Below, one piece after another: positions 43,222-54,381 of a stretch of DNA of 55,000 nucleotides (its first letter is position 1; each line of letters opens with the position of its first letter). Under the pieces are notes generated by a model. That model was not told the DNA's origin, searched no databases, and saw only the letters and a program-made list of their open reading frames with translations. Location of the stretch: assembly GCA_964020155.1 (NCBI GenBank), contig OZ026549.1, forward strand, positions 4,651,719-4,706,718, in the 5' to 3' direction. Made by a program: the position numbers and the translations under genes. The stretch is from Chondrilla cf. caribensis. Taxonomy: Eukaryota; Porifera; Demospongiae; Chondrillida; Chondrillidae.

Positions 43222-44905
43222 AGGAAATTTACCATTATTCGATGATGAATTTCAGAATTTAGTTCCCATGCAATCCAAGCTAGCTCTGGACCAAATATAT
43301 TGGCTTGGCACACCCCCTCCGCCATGAGGTACATCAAAAGGTACTTAATGTTATTCTCCCATATTCTCTCTCATACTTACATTGGAAATATTAAGCACAT
43401 CCGAATGTATGGAGATGAGGAATATTTTAGAATTTAGTTCCTGCTAGGTCTGAACAAATATCAGCTTGACACGCCCCCTCTGCCTCAAGATGTTTTGACC
43501 CTATTATTTGGGAGTTTTCGAAGTGTACATGATGCAATAGGACCAGAATTTTACCCGCACCATCTTCAATATCTAGTGTTACTGACCACATTATGGAGAT
43601 GGAGAGTGGTTGGGAATTTAGTTCTCAATAATAGCTACGCATGGGCCAATTATTGGCTTGACATGCCCCATCTGCAATGAGCTACATAAGAAGGTGCTTG
43701 ACATTTTTCTCCCTATTCTCTCCTGTATGTACTGAAAAATATTGAGCACCTCTGAATGTAGCAAAAGTTACACGTCACATACGGAGATGGTAATTGTTTC
43801 ATAATATGTTAGTTTGCATCCCCAGCTAGGTCTAGTAAAACTATAAGGTTGACACGCCGGTTGACACACGGACATTGGAATTGTTTCATACATGTCCCCA
43901 GCTCATTTTGATGAAAATATTAAGCTGATATGCCTCCTTTCCCATGAGCTATGCAAAAAGGTGCTTAGTGTTTATTACTCCTATACTCCCTCATACATTG
44001 AAGAAATAATTATTAAGTACCTCTGAATGTAGAAATGGTTACAGGCTACGTAGGGAGATGGGAATTGTTTCACATGTTATTTCATGTCCCAAGCTAGGTC
44101 TGGTGAAACTGTCAAGTTGACACACCTCCTTTCCAATGAGCCATACAAAAAGGTGCTTAGCGTTTTTTCTCCTATACTCTTCCATACATTGAGAAAATAT
44201 TATTAATAGGCAACTCCATATGTAGCTAGTGTTCCAGGCTACATATGGAGATTGGAATTGTTTCATATGTTAGTTCATGTCTCCACCTCAGTCTGGTAAA
44301 ATTATTGGGCTGACACGCCTCCTTTCCAATGAGCTATACAACAAGGTGCTTAGAGTTTTCCCTCCTAAACTCTCCCATACATTGAAATTATATTAAGCAT
44401 CTCCGAATGTAAAAATGGTTACGGGTCACATACGGAGATGGGAACTGTTTCATATGCTAGTTCATCTCTCCAGCTAGGTCTGGTGAAAATATATATCAAG
44501 CTGACACGCCTCCTTTCCCATGACCTATACAGAAAGGTGTGTAGTGTCTTTTCTCCAATACACCCCAATACATTGAAGAATATTAGGCACCTCCGAATGT
44601 AGAAATGGTTATGGGACACATACAGAGATGGAAATAGTTTTATATCTTAGTTCATGTCCTCAACTAGGTCTTGTGTAAATATCAACTTTACATGCCTCCT
44701 TTCCCATGAGCTATACAAAAAGGTGCTTAGCATTTTGTCTCCTGTACTTTCCCATTCATTGAAATAATATTAAGCACCTCCGAATGTAGAAAAGGTTACG
44801 GGCCACATGCGGAGATGGGAATTGCTTCACATGTTAGTTTATGTCCCCAGCTAGATTTGGTGAAAATATCAAGTTGACATGCCTCCTTTCCCATGAGCTA
44901 TGTCC
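43222..44905. repeat. Tandem satellite, unit about 190 bp, 8-9 copies
   Basis: GGAGATGGGAATTGTTTCAT-like motifs recur near 43409, 43593, 43780, 44054, 44247, 44434, 44623 and 44812, mostly 184-193 bp apart. The motif CCATGAGCTATACAAAAAGG recurs with the same period. Units carry scattered substitutions, so the array is not young. Confidence 0.9.
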
Positions 44906-44975
44906 AGTGTCCATATCAAACTTATTAACACAAATTTGGATGCATGCACACACCCCTGGGTGTGCTATAGGCTTT

Positions 44976-45018
44976 GTGGTGACCAGCAAAAAATTTCAAA
45001 TTTTTTGCTGGTCACCAC
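44976..45018. repeat. Perfect 43-bp palindrome
   Basis: GTGGTGACCAGCAAAAAATTT is followed by one C and then its exact reverse complement. It sits directly after the satellite. Confidence 0.9.
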
Positions 45019-45112
45019 GGCCTCTCCAGTGTCCACATAATGCATCATAGCTCAAATACAGACACATGGACACACTCCTGGTAGTCAGGCTGTTATCAAA
45101 CAACATACGTTT

Positions 45113-45238
45113 GATCGGATTAACTGGATGTTCATTGGTACTTGTAGATTATATTGGTACTGGGAAATTGTATGTGGCCATGACAGATTAAAAGGTTTGG
45201 CAGATAGCGTGGTGGCAGATTAACGAGGATTCACTGTA
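45113..45238. mobile_element. MITE family A, fragment in reverse orientation
   Basis: GGCAGATTAACGAGGATTCA then CTGTA is the right end. Internal TACTGGGAAATTGT and TTAAAAGGTTTGGCAGA are reverse complements of the other copies. The far end is truncated. Confidence 0.7.
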
Positions 45239-45449
45239 TATACATGAATTTATTTAAAGTTTTGAACATAACATCCATGCATGTGTATTCTATTCATCAA
45301 TAATAATATTATTGATATTAATGAAGCATTATTATTTCATTATAGCAGAGAGATGTAAATAATATTATTATTATTAAATACAACAACCCTCACATCACAG
45401 GAATTAATTGACAGTAAATTCTAATTGGAGTACATTAATATTGAGTGTG

Positions 45450-46625
45450 TCAGCTCATATTGACCCAGTCTTTCGGTTTCTTCAGTATGGCGACTAGTTC
45501 TGCTTCGGGAGTGTTTGGCAGAGGACTGTGCATGTACTCATAGCGGGCAGTCAGCGGTAGCGACATGAGAATGCTCTCAATCCTCGCCCCGGGGGTCAAG
45601 AGACCGAACTTTGTTCCCCTGTCATACACCAAGTTGAACTCAATGTAACGTCCACGCCTCAACTGTTGCCAGCGTTTCTGCTCTTCCGTGTACTTCTTTT
45701 TGTAGTTCTTCTCTACAATAGGCAGGTAAGCGGGGATAACGGTATCAGCACAAGACCTCACAAACTGGTACCCAGCTTCTTGGCTTGGCTTGTCCAAGTC
45801 GTCGAAAAATATCCCCCCAATTCCTCTGCTCTCGTTGCGGTGGGTGATGAAGAAGTAGGAATCGCACCACTTTTTGAACTCGGGATAATAATCCACATTG
45901 TGCTTATCGCAAGCAGCTTTCAAGGTCTTGTGGAAGTGAACGGCGTCTTCTTCGTCCAGGTAAGAGGGTGTGAGGTCCGTACCTCCACCAAACCACCACC
46001 TTTTCTGTCCAGACCCGACGTCAACTTCGAAGTAGCGATAGTTGAAATGGACGGTTGGTACGAAGGGATTGACGGGATGGATTACGCAACTCACGCCAAC
46101 CGCAAAAAATGGCAGCGTTCTGTCTTCTGGGAGATCTTTCCCGCGACTTCTCATTTGCTTCACTGCCGCGGGAGGAAGGCTACCGTGGACGACGGATATG
46201 TTAACTCCCGCTTTCTCGAACACCTTACCGTCCTGTAAAACACAACTTATCCCGCCTCCGCCTTCCTTTCTCTCCCAGCGGTCAACTTGGAAATTCTTGC
46301 CGTCCAAGCTCGATAGCTTCTGACATAGCTCTTGCTGCACTTCCATGCATAACTTTTCCATCCTGTGGCGCATATCTAACGACTTCCCTAACGTTCTGTA
46401 TCCAGAGATAGGCTCGGCCATGTAACTAGCGGCGTGTAACCCTTGCTTCCATTGCCAAACGCAGTAAAGAGCTACACCCGAGGAAGCACCGATAAGGAGA
46501 GCGCCTCTACCTGTTCTAACTCCATCAAGAGGAGTAGTTTGTTTCCAATTACTCCCTGAATGAGACCATAGTCGACGACGAGACGAAGAGATAAATCTCT
46601 TCAAATGGGTTAATAAGAGGCGCAT
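45450..46625 (-). CDS. CPOX: Coproporphyrinogen-III oxidase, mitochondrial, intronless
   Basis: A single open frame of 391 aa from ATG at 46625 to the stop at 45450. CPOX oxidatively decarboxylates coproporphyrinogen III to protoporphyrinogen IX in the mitochondrial intermembrane space, the sixth step of haem synthesis. The first 65 residues are basic and Ser/Arg-rich, with a hydrophobic stretch ([14 protein letters not shown]), as expected for an intermembrane-space targeting leader. The catalytic domain contains [72 protein letters not shown] and [20 protein letters not shown], all standard oxygen-dependent CPOX signatures. Ending PKDWVN is typical. The absence of introns contrasts with its neighbours. 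Either retroposition or intron loss could explain it; no poly-A tail was noticed. Confidence 0.97.
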   Translation of the reverse strand: MRLLLTHLKRFISSSRRRLWSHSGSNWKQTTPLDGVRTGRGALLIGASSGVALYCVWQWKQGLHAASYMAEPISGYRTLGKSLDMRHRMEKLCMEVQQELCQKLSSLDGKNFQVDRWERKEGGGGISCVLQDGKVFEKAGVNISVVHGSLPPAAVKQMRSRGKDLPEDRTLPFFAVGVSCVIHPVNPFVPTVHFNYRYFEVDVGSGQKRWWFGGGTDLTPSYLDEEDAVHFHKTLKAACDKHNVDYYPEFKKWCDSYFFITHRNESRGIGGIFFDDLDKPSQEAGYQFVRSCADTVIPAYLPIVEKNYKKKYTEEQKRWQQLRRGRYIEFNLVYDRGTKFGLLTPGARIESILMSLPLTARYEYMHSPLPNTPEAELVAILKKPKDWVNMS

Positions 46626-46810
46626 GATTTGACGCCTCTGGTCGTTAATAAAGTCACATCAGGCGCTAACATTCAATTATTTTCGCCTCATTTACAGTAT
46701 ACTGTATCAACAATGCCATATGCGGGCAAGCACGCACGTACCATAGATATTCTAGGTTGTTCGAGTATACACGCACGCACGCACACACACACATGCACGC
46801 ACACACACAC

Positions 46811-46866
<56 letters not shown>

Positions 46867-47130
46867 ACACACATACAAACACAAGCACACACACAAACAC
46901 ATGTACACATACACATACACAAAAAGAACACATAATACATGGATGTAACACATTGACAAATACGAGCTATATACAAAAAGTACATGTGCAGTACATCATT
47001 TACTGTAAAGACTCAGCCTCATGGGGACCCATCCTTGTGAAGACACATTCACTCTGTGCAGACTTGCCCTTGTGGGGACCCACACCTGCAAAGACTTGCA
47101 ATTGATTATACAAATTGAATAATTATATAT
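46626..47130. other. Intergenic region, CPOX to retroelement
   Basis: Holds the CPOX promoter side, a (CA)n tract at 46790-46860 and two imperfect copies of CATGGGGACCCATCC / TGTGGGGACCCACACC (47020-47095). No gene seen. Confidence 0.6.
46790..46860. repeat. (CA)n microsatellite
   Basis: CA tract with CGC interruptions upstream of CPOX. Confidence 0.95.
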
Positions 47131-48388
47131 CTTCAAAGGCACGATGCTCTCCTCCTACTCCGCCATTCTCTTGCCATCCCCAAAATTCTCTACTTGTTGA
47201 GGACAGCACCTTGCTTCTTGTCCTCCAAGCTGGAGGATTTTGACTGCCTTCTACGCTCCACCCTTTCAGCAGTGCTCAACATCAACCTTTCCGACAACCT
47301 TGTTTGGCTTCAGTCTTCCCTGCCTGTCTCCCATGGTGGCCTTGGTGTTAGGAGTGCAGTCCAGCTTGCTCCCTCTGCCTTCTTAGCTTCAGCTGCTGGA
47401 TGCACTTCTCTCACCAGGCGAATCCTGCCATCGCACCTTCACAACTTGCCAATCCCAGAGGTTGGTCTCGCCTTGAATCAATGGTCCCAGGATGGCGTCC
47501 TTACTCCACCAGCAAGCCCGGATAAGAGCAAGCAGAAAGCTTGGGACCACCCAAAAGTGGAGAGCAGTTTTGACCTCCTGATCAATAAGTGCCAGAACCC
47601 TACCGCCAGAGCCAGACTTTTGGGGGCTGCCTCCAAGGAGTCGGGAGCTTGGCTGAATGCCCCTCCAGTCTCTTCTTTGGGCCTACGAATGGACAATGAC
47701 TGTATTTCCATCTGCGCTGGTCTTCGTCTAGGTGTACCCCTTTGCCACCCTCACCTTTGCCATCAATGTGGCAGTCCTGTGGATGAGTATGCTCTCCATG
47801 GGCTGAGCTGTGTCAAGAGCCAGGGACGGCACCCTTGCCACAACAATTTGAATGAGATCATCCACTCTTCATTGACAGCAGCTGGTGTTCCGTCCCAGAA
47901 AGAACCTTATGGGTTGGCTCGCTCCGATGGCAAGCGCCCTGATGGTGTGACGATGTTGCCATGGAAATGTGGCCGTCCTCTCATATGGGATGCCACGTGT
48001 TCAGACACCTTCGCTAAATCTTATCTTCACGTGGCAACCAATCGTCCGGGTGCTGTCGTTGATCTCGCAGAGAGCAGGAAAATAGAGATGTACCACCATT
48101 TGAAGAACACCCACATCATTGCACCTGTTGCAGTAGAGAGTTCGGGTGCTTTTGGCTCGAATTCGTTGCTATTCTTGAGGGAGCTGGCTTTACGTCTCCG
48201 CTCGCGCACAGGGAACCCCTTTGCTTACCAACATCTATTGCAACAACTCTCGGTCGCAGTGCAACGTGGGAATGCTATATCAGTCCGAGGTTCCATGCAT
48301 GATGATGATGTCATGATTGGCTCTGATTTCTTTTAATTATTGTTATATATGTATTTTTTTAATTGAAGGTGTATTTATTAAATTATAA

Positions 48389-48430
<42 letters not shown>
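47131..48430 (+). mobile_element. 5'-truncated non-LTR retrotransposon (3' part of the polymerase ORF and tail)
   Basis: An open frame from about 47131 to 48336 encodes the region after the reverse transcriptase (SHGGLGVRSAVQLAPSAFLA). It has a zinc-knuckle-like CX2CX9HX3C motif (CHQCGSPVDEYALHGLSC) and then KRPDG...PLIWDATCSD. The order of zinc knuckle followed by RPD...D matches the restriction-like endonuclease (RLE) found C-terminal to RT in R2/NeSL/Dong-type elements. The RT domain is missing, so the copy is dead-on-arrival, as expected of LINE 5' truncation. The 3' end is a (TAAA)n tail at 48390-48428 followed by (AT)n. The frame is intact for about 400 codons, so the insertion is fairly recent. 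Confidence 0.8.

Positions 48431-48482
<52 letters not shown>
48428..48482. repeat. (AT)n microsatellite after the LINE tail
   Basis: About 50 bp of TATATA directly after the (TAAA)n tail. Confidence 0.95.
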
Positions 48483-48485
<3 letters not shown>

Positions 48486-49117
48486 TCACACAGGGAAATG
48501 TATAAATTAAATACAATAATATGTGATTGCTGTACTGTAGCACACTATAATATTGTGCTTTTAAAGTCTCTAGTAACCACTTTTAAGAATTTAATCAATA
48601 TGATTTCAAATAGAAAATGCATGAATCACATCAACTGAAGTGCACTAGAGATGTTTTTCCTATTACTTTAACTGTATCAGTGCCCACAGCAATACACAAT
48701 TTCCTAGTTCAAATGCCACCTTCAATTAGGAGAAAGTATGAATCACATCAACTGATGTGTACATAGATGTTATTTCTATTACAGTACCTAATTCCCTAAT
48801 CCAATAAGCACACTTCAATTAGCCTGAATCAGAGTAACTGTTATAAAGATATTAATTTCAGACACTGATATGCTGAGTCAGATACAATCACTAACATAAC
48901 AAAGTTCGTTGCTGTGTATTACAAAGGCCGGGTCATGAACTGTATTAATCTTGCATCATACAAATATAAAAACATAATAGTATTGCATACAATCACTAAG
49001 GGGTTCACCACAGAAGAATCCTATGAAATTCTAGCACAGCTATAAAAATCTACATACAGCACAACTCACAGAGAACTCATACTATACCATCATTCTGTGA
49101 AAAAGTCTGTCAGTCAG
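48483..49117. other. Intergenic region with a direct repeat of about 90-130 bp
   Basis: GAATCACATCAACTGAWGTG, then ATTACTTTAACTGT / ATTACAGTACC, then TCAATTAG occur twice (about 48623-48730 and 48749-48830). The region also contains the promoter of the fibrinogen-like gene. Confidence 0.6.
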
Positions 49118-50523
49118 ATGACAATGATAAAGATCTACGTGTTGGTTTGCTTTGCAGCTCTCTTTATGGTGACTATCAGTAGTTTGGTTGTTGATAGTGA
49201 GAAAGAGCTGGGTGAAACAAAGCATCATATTCAGAAGGTGAGATCTACCATTTTGGGGGCATAAGATTCAAATTATAAATGATCATGTAGTATTATATTG
49301 AAAATTTGATAAATTTCCTCAAACAGAGAATTGTGAAACCTAATAAAGCCTGTCAACGTGCAAATGAGAATGAACTCTATCAAGATCCTGAAATTCCGAG
49401 AAGGGTGTGGAGATGTGAGAATGGACAGTGGATCCCTTACAAGTATGTGCAAGTATTATACTCTAAGGGAATTAAAAGCACTTTCACTCAATATATGCAA
49501 TGCCCTACAGGATACTAATAATCATAATATTAACTGATAAGTTTTGAATTATAACCCTTGAATATATTGATTTTTAGCCTATCACCTCTTGAGGTACTTG
49601 GGTCTATGCCAAACAAAGCTGCTCCATCTTGCAAAGCAGTCAATGAGCACAGCTCCAGCAAAGCATACTACATCAAACTGACAGATGATAAATGTCCCAA
49701 TGATATCACAACTGAGACAATCCAGGCAAGTTATTGCATGTGTGCACGTACTTTTCACATGTCTGCATGCATACATAAACACATGCACGTAGTATTAAGA
49801 CAACTCTAACACATGCAGTTGTGATCTCAAATTAATAAATAATAATTCCTACCAATTATACATTATTATAATACATGCATGCATTTCATGCACTACCATG
49901 ACATGCAATATTGCTTGAATTTCACTAATAATAATTAATATAAATTCCTAGCTGTTTTTACACTTCTTCTGCAGTTGTTCTGTGAGATGGACATTGATGG
50001 TGGTGGATGGACTCTGGTTTGGAAGCATTCTGTCCTGGAAGTAGGCACCCTCTCAACAGATATGTACTACCATAGCAAGCACTATCGTCCCTGTACTGAC
50101 ATTGAGACTGGATGGTGCAACATACCAAACAAATATAGGTTGAACCCAACAGAAGTGCTCAATGTTGGGTATTACAACAAACAAATCGTCTATGCCTACA
50201 AGGGTACCTTCAATTTCAACATTGACCACGACTGGACCGGGGGATTCTTACTCAATTCCACTAAACTAGTGGACAAATGCACACAGGGAAATGGGATACC
50301 GCCCATGCCAAAGATTTACAGTGGGGATCCCTCTTTGTTGGGCTTGGAGTTTGGCAAAAGAGGAATATACCAGAATGAGCGAGAATCGTACTGTGATGGC
50401 TACTATGTCAGTCTTACCAGTCCCGGGGAGTGCCGCTGGTGGGACTGTCTTCTGCCTACCTCCATCTCATCCAAAAAATGGGGAGGTGGTACTCAGAAAA
50501 CCATAGCAATTTATGTCCGCTAG
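49118..50523 (+). CDS. Secreted fibrinogen-like (FReD-related) protein
   Basis: Exons 49118-49237, 49327-49442, 49578-49725 and 49975-50523 give 310 aa. Residues 1-26 are a signal peptide (YVLVCFAALFMVTISSLVV). The middle holds Cys residues and WRCENGQWIPYK, like a small Cys-rich module. From about 128 comes LFCEMDIDGGGWTLVWKH, the hallmark opening of fibrinogen C-terminal domains. Later parts (EVLNVGYYNKQIVYAYKGTF; GLEFGKRGIY; CRWWDC) diverge from vertebrate FReD and look like a lineage-specific variant. Expected: an extracellular lectin or adhesion protein. The third intron uses a GC donor (CAG|GCAAGT), confirmed by phase. A decayed copy lies downstream at 51846. Confidence 0.85.
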
Positions 50524-50995
50524 TCAGAAGAAAACAGTGTAGTGGTGGGAGAAGTATAAACATAGACTATTACTAGGTCCTTCAAGTATACTATATAGTG
50601 TGTGTTCTTGGACATCCCTCACTCACTCAAATTCATTATTATGCATCAGAAATATAATCAAGTGTGTAATCATTAAAAGAGTGCTTTTGTATTATCAGCG
50701 AAATTAATAATATATAGTACAAGAATTATTATATGAACATAATATAATGATGCATAAATATAATAGAGCAAGATTGGGATATAAGCATCAGCTGTGAAAA
50801 TTCAATCTCCAAACGATGTACTGACATATTATCAGTGGGTATATGGTCCACTACACTAGACAACGCTTAAAGGATGGGACGGATATGGTCCACAAGGTTG
50901 AATTCATCATCATCACGGATTAGGTACATATTTACCAAATTTTACGATGTAATACCAGCAACTAATGACAACAAACAAATCAATAACAAAATCAC
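50524..50995. other. Intergenic region, convergent gene ends
   Basis: 3' flanks of the fibrinogen-like gene and MRPL9. AT-rich, nothing else recognised. Confidence 0.5.
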
Positions 50996-51676
50996 TTAAT
51001 TAACAGTTTCGACATGCTTTGCAAGCTTTTTGTCTCGCTTCCTCTGTAGTTTACTACTGACATACGATACAACTTCAACATCCACTGGTACAATGTGGTC
51101 ATCAGTTAGCTGAATCTTCACGCTTGACGGTCCGAATTCAGTAATCGGTTTCTCCATTAGAATGCTATCCACAGGGACATATAGCTGAATACAACTATAG
51201 AACGCCTTAGATATGGCGGTTTCGCGTACACACCACTTGTGCACTTCTGGATCTTGTCTAACAATTAGTGTTTTATCTTCCAAATATTTAGTAATAAAGC
51301 TGATTGAGTCTGTTTTGGAACTTTCTACGTTACCTTTCAATTCGTCTTGTGAAATGCCATATTTTTCGATATTGTAGGACGTTGCATATACGGCTCTTCC
51401 CTCGGGGATTAAGACATTTCTCCCGTAACCTCGCTTGACACGAACCAGCTGAGACTTCCCTCCAAGATTGGGGACATCTTCAGTTAAAATTATTCTCAGT
51501 CGTGGGTTTCTATTCGGTTTCTGCTTCCATGGACGCGATTGCTTCTTAGAGCCGTAATTCCTCGTCAGGAGATACTGAATCGGTGCAATCCTAAGTAACG
51601 AGCATGAGCGATAACAAATACCCCCTTGACCAGACTTGAACAGTGAAATAGTAGACAAGGGGCAAAGAGTAGCCAT
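50996..51676 (-). CDS. MRPL9: Mitochondrial ribosomal protein bL9m
   Basis: An uninterrupted frame of 226 aa from ATG at 51676 (an upstream in-frame ATG at 51694 would add six residues). bL9m belongs to the large mitoribosomal subunit, near the L1 stalk base. The diagnostic N-domain is ILTEDVPNLGGKSQLVRVKR then GYGRNVLIPEGRAVYATSYN, preceded by a basic Ser-rich presequence of about 50 residues. The C-terminal part (ITEFGPSSVKIQLTDDHIVP) corresponds to the L9 C-domain. Single exon; it sits between the fibrinogen-like gene and its broken copy. Confidence 0.93.
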   Translation of the reverse strand: MATLCPLSTISLFKSGQGGICYRSCSLLRIAPIQYLLTRNYGSKKQSRPWKQKPNRNPRLRIILTEDVPNLGGKSQLVRVKRGYGRNVLIPEGRAVYATSYNIEKYGISQDELKGNVESSKTDSISFITKYLEDKTLIVRQDPEVHKWCVRETAISKAFYSCIQLYVPVDSILMEKPITEFGPSSVKIQLTDDHIVPVDVEVVSYVSSKLQRKRDKKLAKHVETVN

Positions 51677-51845
51677 TTTAGTTGAATAGATCACGTGCTT
51701 ATGGAGCGTGCAGTAGTCTAGCTAGCTGGACTAGGTGTTTAGCTACTACATTTTCCCTTCGGCCCTACCTTTACCCTTCGCGTGGGCGGAAGGAAAGTAC
51801 AGTGGCGGGTGTAGTGGGGGCTAGCAGCTCGACCAGGTGTTTTAG

Positions 51846-52206
51846 AGTACGAAATATGGAATACTACCACAAGAAAATTGTTTATGCATACGAAGCAACA
51901 TTCAACTTTGATCAACAATGATAAAGACTGGATAGGAGGATTTTTACTCAAACCCACTAAACTTATAAACAGCTGCATACCACCCATGCCAAACTTGATA
52001 ATTACAGGGCAAATTCTTCGTTGCTGGGCTTAGAGTTTGCCAAAAGAGGAGCATGCCAGAATAAGCTAGAGAAACTCTGTGATGGCTGAAAGGTCAGTCT
52101 AAGATATCCTGGGGAGTGCCATTGGCAGGACCACCAGCTTTCTACCTCCATATTATCCAAAGAAATGAGAAGCATAAACTCAAAAACCATTTCAATTTTT
52201 GTCTGT
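51846..52206 (+). pseudogene. Broken partial copy of the fibrinogen-like gene
   Basis: Matches the last exon of the gene at 49118-50523 from about 50150 to 50520: YYHKKIVYAYEATFNF, GGFLLKPTKLI, LGLEFAKRGACQN are recognisable. The reading frame is lost to indels (for example near 51920 and 51990) and stop codons. No upstream exons were found, so this is a partial segmental duplicate rather than a processed copy. Confidence 0.85.
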
Positions 52207-53598
52207 TCATCTTAAGGGGCCAAATTAGTGATTGGAATGAGTATAATCACAGGCCTTTAGTAGAACTAGAGTTAGAGGAACTCATAAGCTCAATGACATC
52301 ATTACTTGCACATTCAAACACTATTGTGCAATCTTTATACATTATTATGATTGTCTGTATAATCAATTAGATTCTGCAGACTTATATCACATAATAATAA
52401 AATTAATTCAAACCATAGATAGACGTCAAATTCAAATCTGTGTTCAAATACAGTAAAGTTTGCATGAATGGGTATGAATATATTATTATGTACTCAAATT
52501 CCACTTGGTAACTCTAGACAAGACTAAGACCATAGTGTGGATATTGAGAATTGCACACCATGGTGGAAAGTGTATCACAATGACCTCTAAAACAGTATCC
52601 CTTAAAACTTGATCCCATATCCGAAGAAAGCAATCAAAATGGATGTTTATCAGTATTGAGGTTCATGTAGCTATGTTTTGAGTACATAATGTTACTTTCA
52701 GTTAGATAGCATTTACGGTGTGTAGGGTGTTGTAGGGTGCTATACGGTTGGAAGCAATCAGAGCAGCTATGGAGGCAGGCTACGAATTGTATATATCAAA
52801 TATGTCTGTCAGATAAAATGTAGCCATCCTCAGACTTGATCACATTGATCAGGGTGATCAGTGTGTCTCCTGCACTTATCGGTATCCAAGAGTGCAGGAA
52901 TTACTGAAGACAAGATCGTTTGAATGTCATACGTACATTTCAGACTGTTACTTAATGATATATAGCTAGTAGGTGTATTGATATTCCGATGTGGTGATTT
53001 ATTGAAGTATGATTTCTATACTCAAGAAAACAACTAGGATTCAAATTCATAAAGACCAAACATTTAAGATTTTACGGTTATTGAACTAAATACAGATACT
53101 AATGTTTATATGTAGACAAGTAGTCTCACGGAAAGGCCCGGCCATACTGGAGTGAGTGATCGTTTGATAGTCTCGCGTGACCAAATGTTTCGCAAGCCAT
53201 TTAACACGTGCTAACTATATTCATGGGACTCATTGCACATGCTCAGTGTCACATGCAGTGACGTTGAGTACTGTGTGACTACTGATATTTCTATAAGAAG
53301 AGATTGTCTCTGATTGCTATGATGATTATGTTGTGATTTTTATGCTTCGAGAACTTTTTAAAGCTTATAATATCTATTACGATTGCTGAAGAATACTTCT
53401 TTTTAATTCATACAAGAGCCTACAAGGGTATTTAAGTCTTGGTTTGAGATATCTTTTAGAGGCTTAATTACAAAGGTACGCTTCGATATATGAGCATTTG
53501 AAGAGACCACCTCGTGGCTACTCGTCATTGATATGTAATGCTGTAATCTATTCCTTACTCAAGGGTAGCTTCAGGGAACTGGAGGAATAATAGTCACC
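52207..53598. other. Intergenic region before JADE
   Basis: AT-rich, without recognised genes, tRNAs or repeats. Includes the JADE promoter. Confidence 0.5.
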
Positions 53599-54338
53599 AT
53601 GGCGTCCAACAAAACCACGCCTACAGGGCATGCGGAGGTAAGCTTTTACCTGCTTTACCCGACATTAGAAGTCAACAGGAGACTATTCATTCATGTGCAA
53701 CTGTAGATGTATTGTCCGATATATCATCATACTCATTTTACTCGTCCATATTATCTGTTTGACGCAATGTCTGTGTGAATACATGCCACAGATTGTGTAG
53801 GCTATGTGTTCCACTGCTGGTACAGACTGAGTTGTGGGACTTGTGTGTGTGTGCATTTTAACACACTCACTACAGTGTGGGGGACTTTGAACTGTACTTC
53901 AGACCCGTGGCGGTTTGTACGAGCCCTCACCAGATCCCTTGGTCATCAAACTCCAAAATGTTTCCAACCATCTGTGTCCTTGTAGGGCCAAGGCAGATGT
54001 TTAACCACCCTGTACAATACCATTAAGGCAGATGTTTAACCACCCTGTACAATACCTTTTTTCTCTGTTCATCAAATTAGAACCCTTCTTCATCCTATCC
54101 CATCAAATCCTGCTGACAGGCCGTATGTGTGTGAAAATGATTCAAAATGTGTTATCTTGATGAAATTTTCATAATGTGGCATTTGTTATTCAATTCTTTG
54201 TGCTCTCATATCCCAGCTGTACAGGGCAGATTTCATCAGTCTAATGAAGCTTCCTGATACAATTCATCTTGGGCCAGGTGCTTATTTGTCCATCAAAGAT
54301 CCATGGAGAACAGAGTGGGAAAAAGGAGTACAGGTGTG

Positions 54339-54381
<43 letters not shown>

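Larger units (their letters stand above)
42308..45449. other. Gene-free region between PGM2 and CPOX
   Basis: Contains a short TATGTGTCCACAGTATG-type repeat cluster (42370-42680), the 190-bp satellite (43222-44905), a 43-bp palindrome (44976-45018) and a MITE fragment (45113-45238). Open frames inside the satellite (for example 43495-43680) are not conserved between its units. Confidence 0.7.

Noticed and set aside
43495..43680. 61-codon frame between PGM2 and CPOX
   Set aside because: It lies within a satellite unit and is not open in the neighbouring units.
45666..46323. Plus-strand 190- and 93-codon frames opposite CPOX
   Set aside because: Shadows of CPOX; they lack coding features.
51682..51921. 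79-codon plus frame starting upstream of the fibrinogen-like copy
   Set aside because: Its first half is MRPL9 5' flank with no homology and it stops within the pseudogene; no signal peptide or upstream exon is present.
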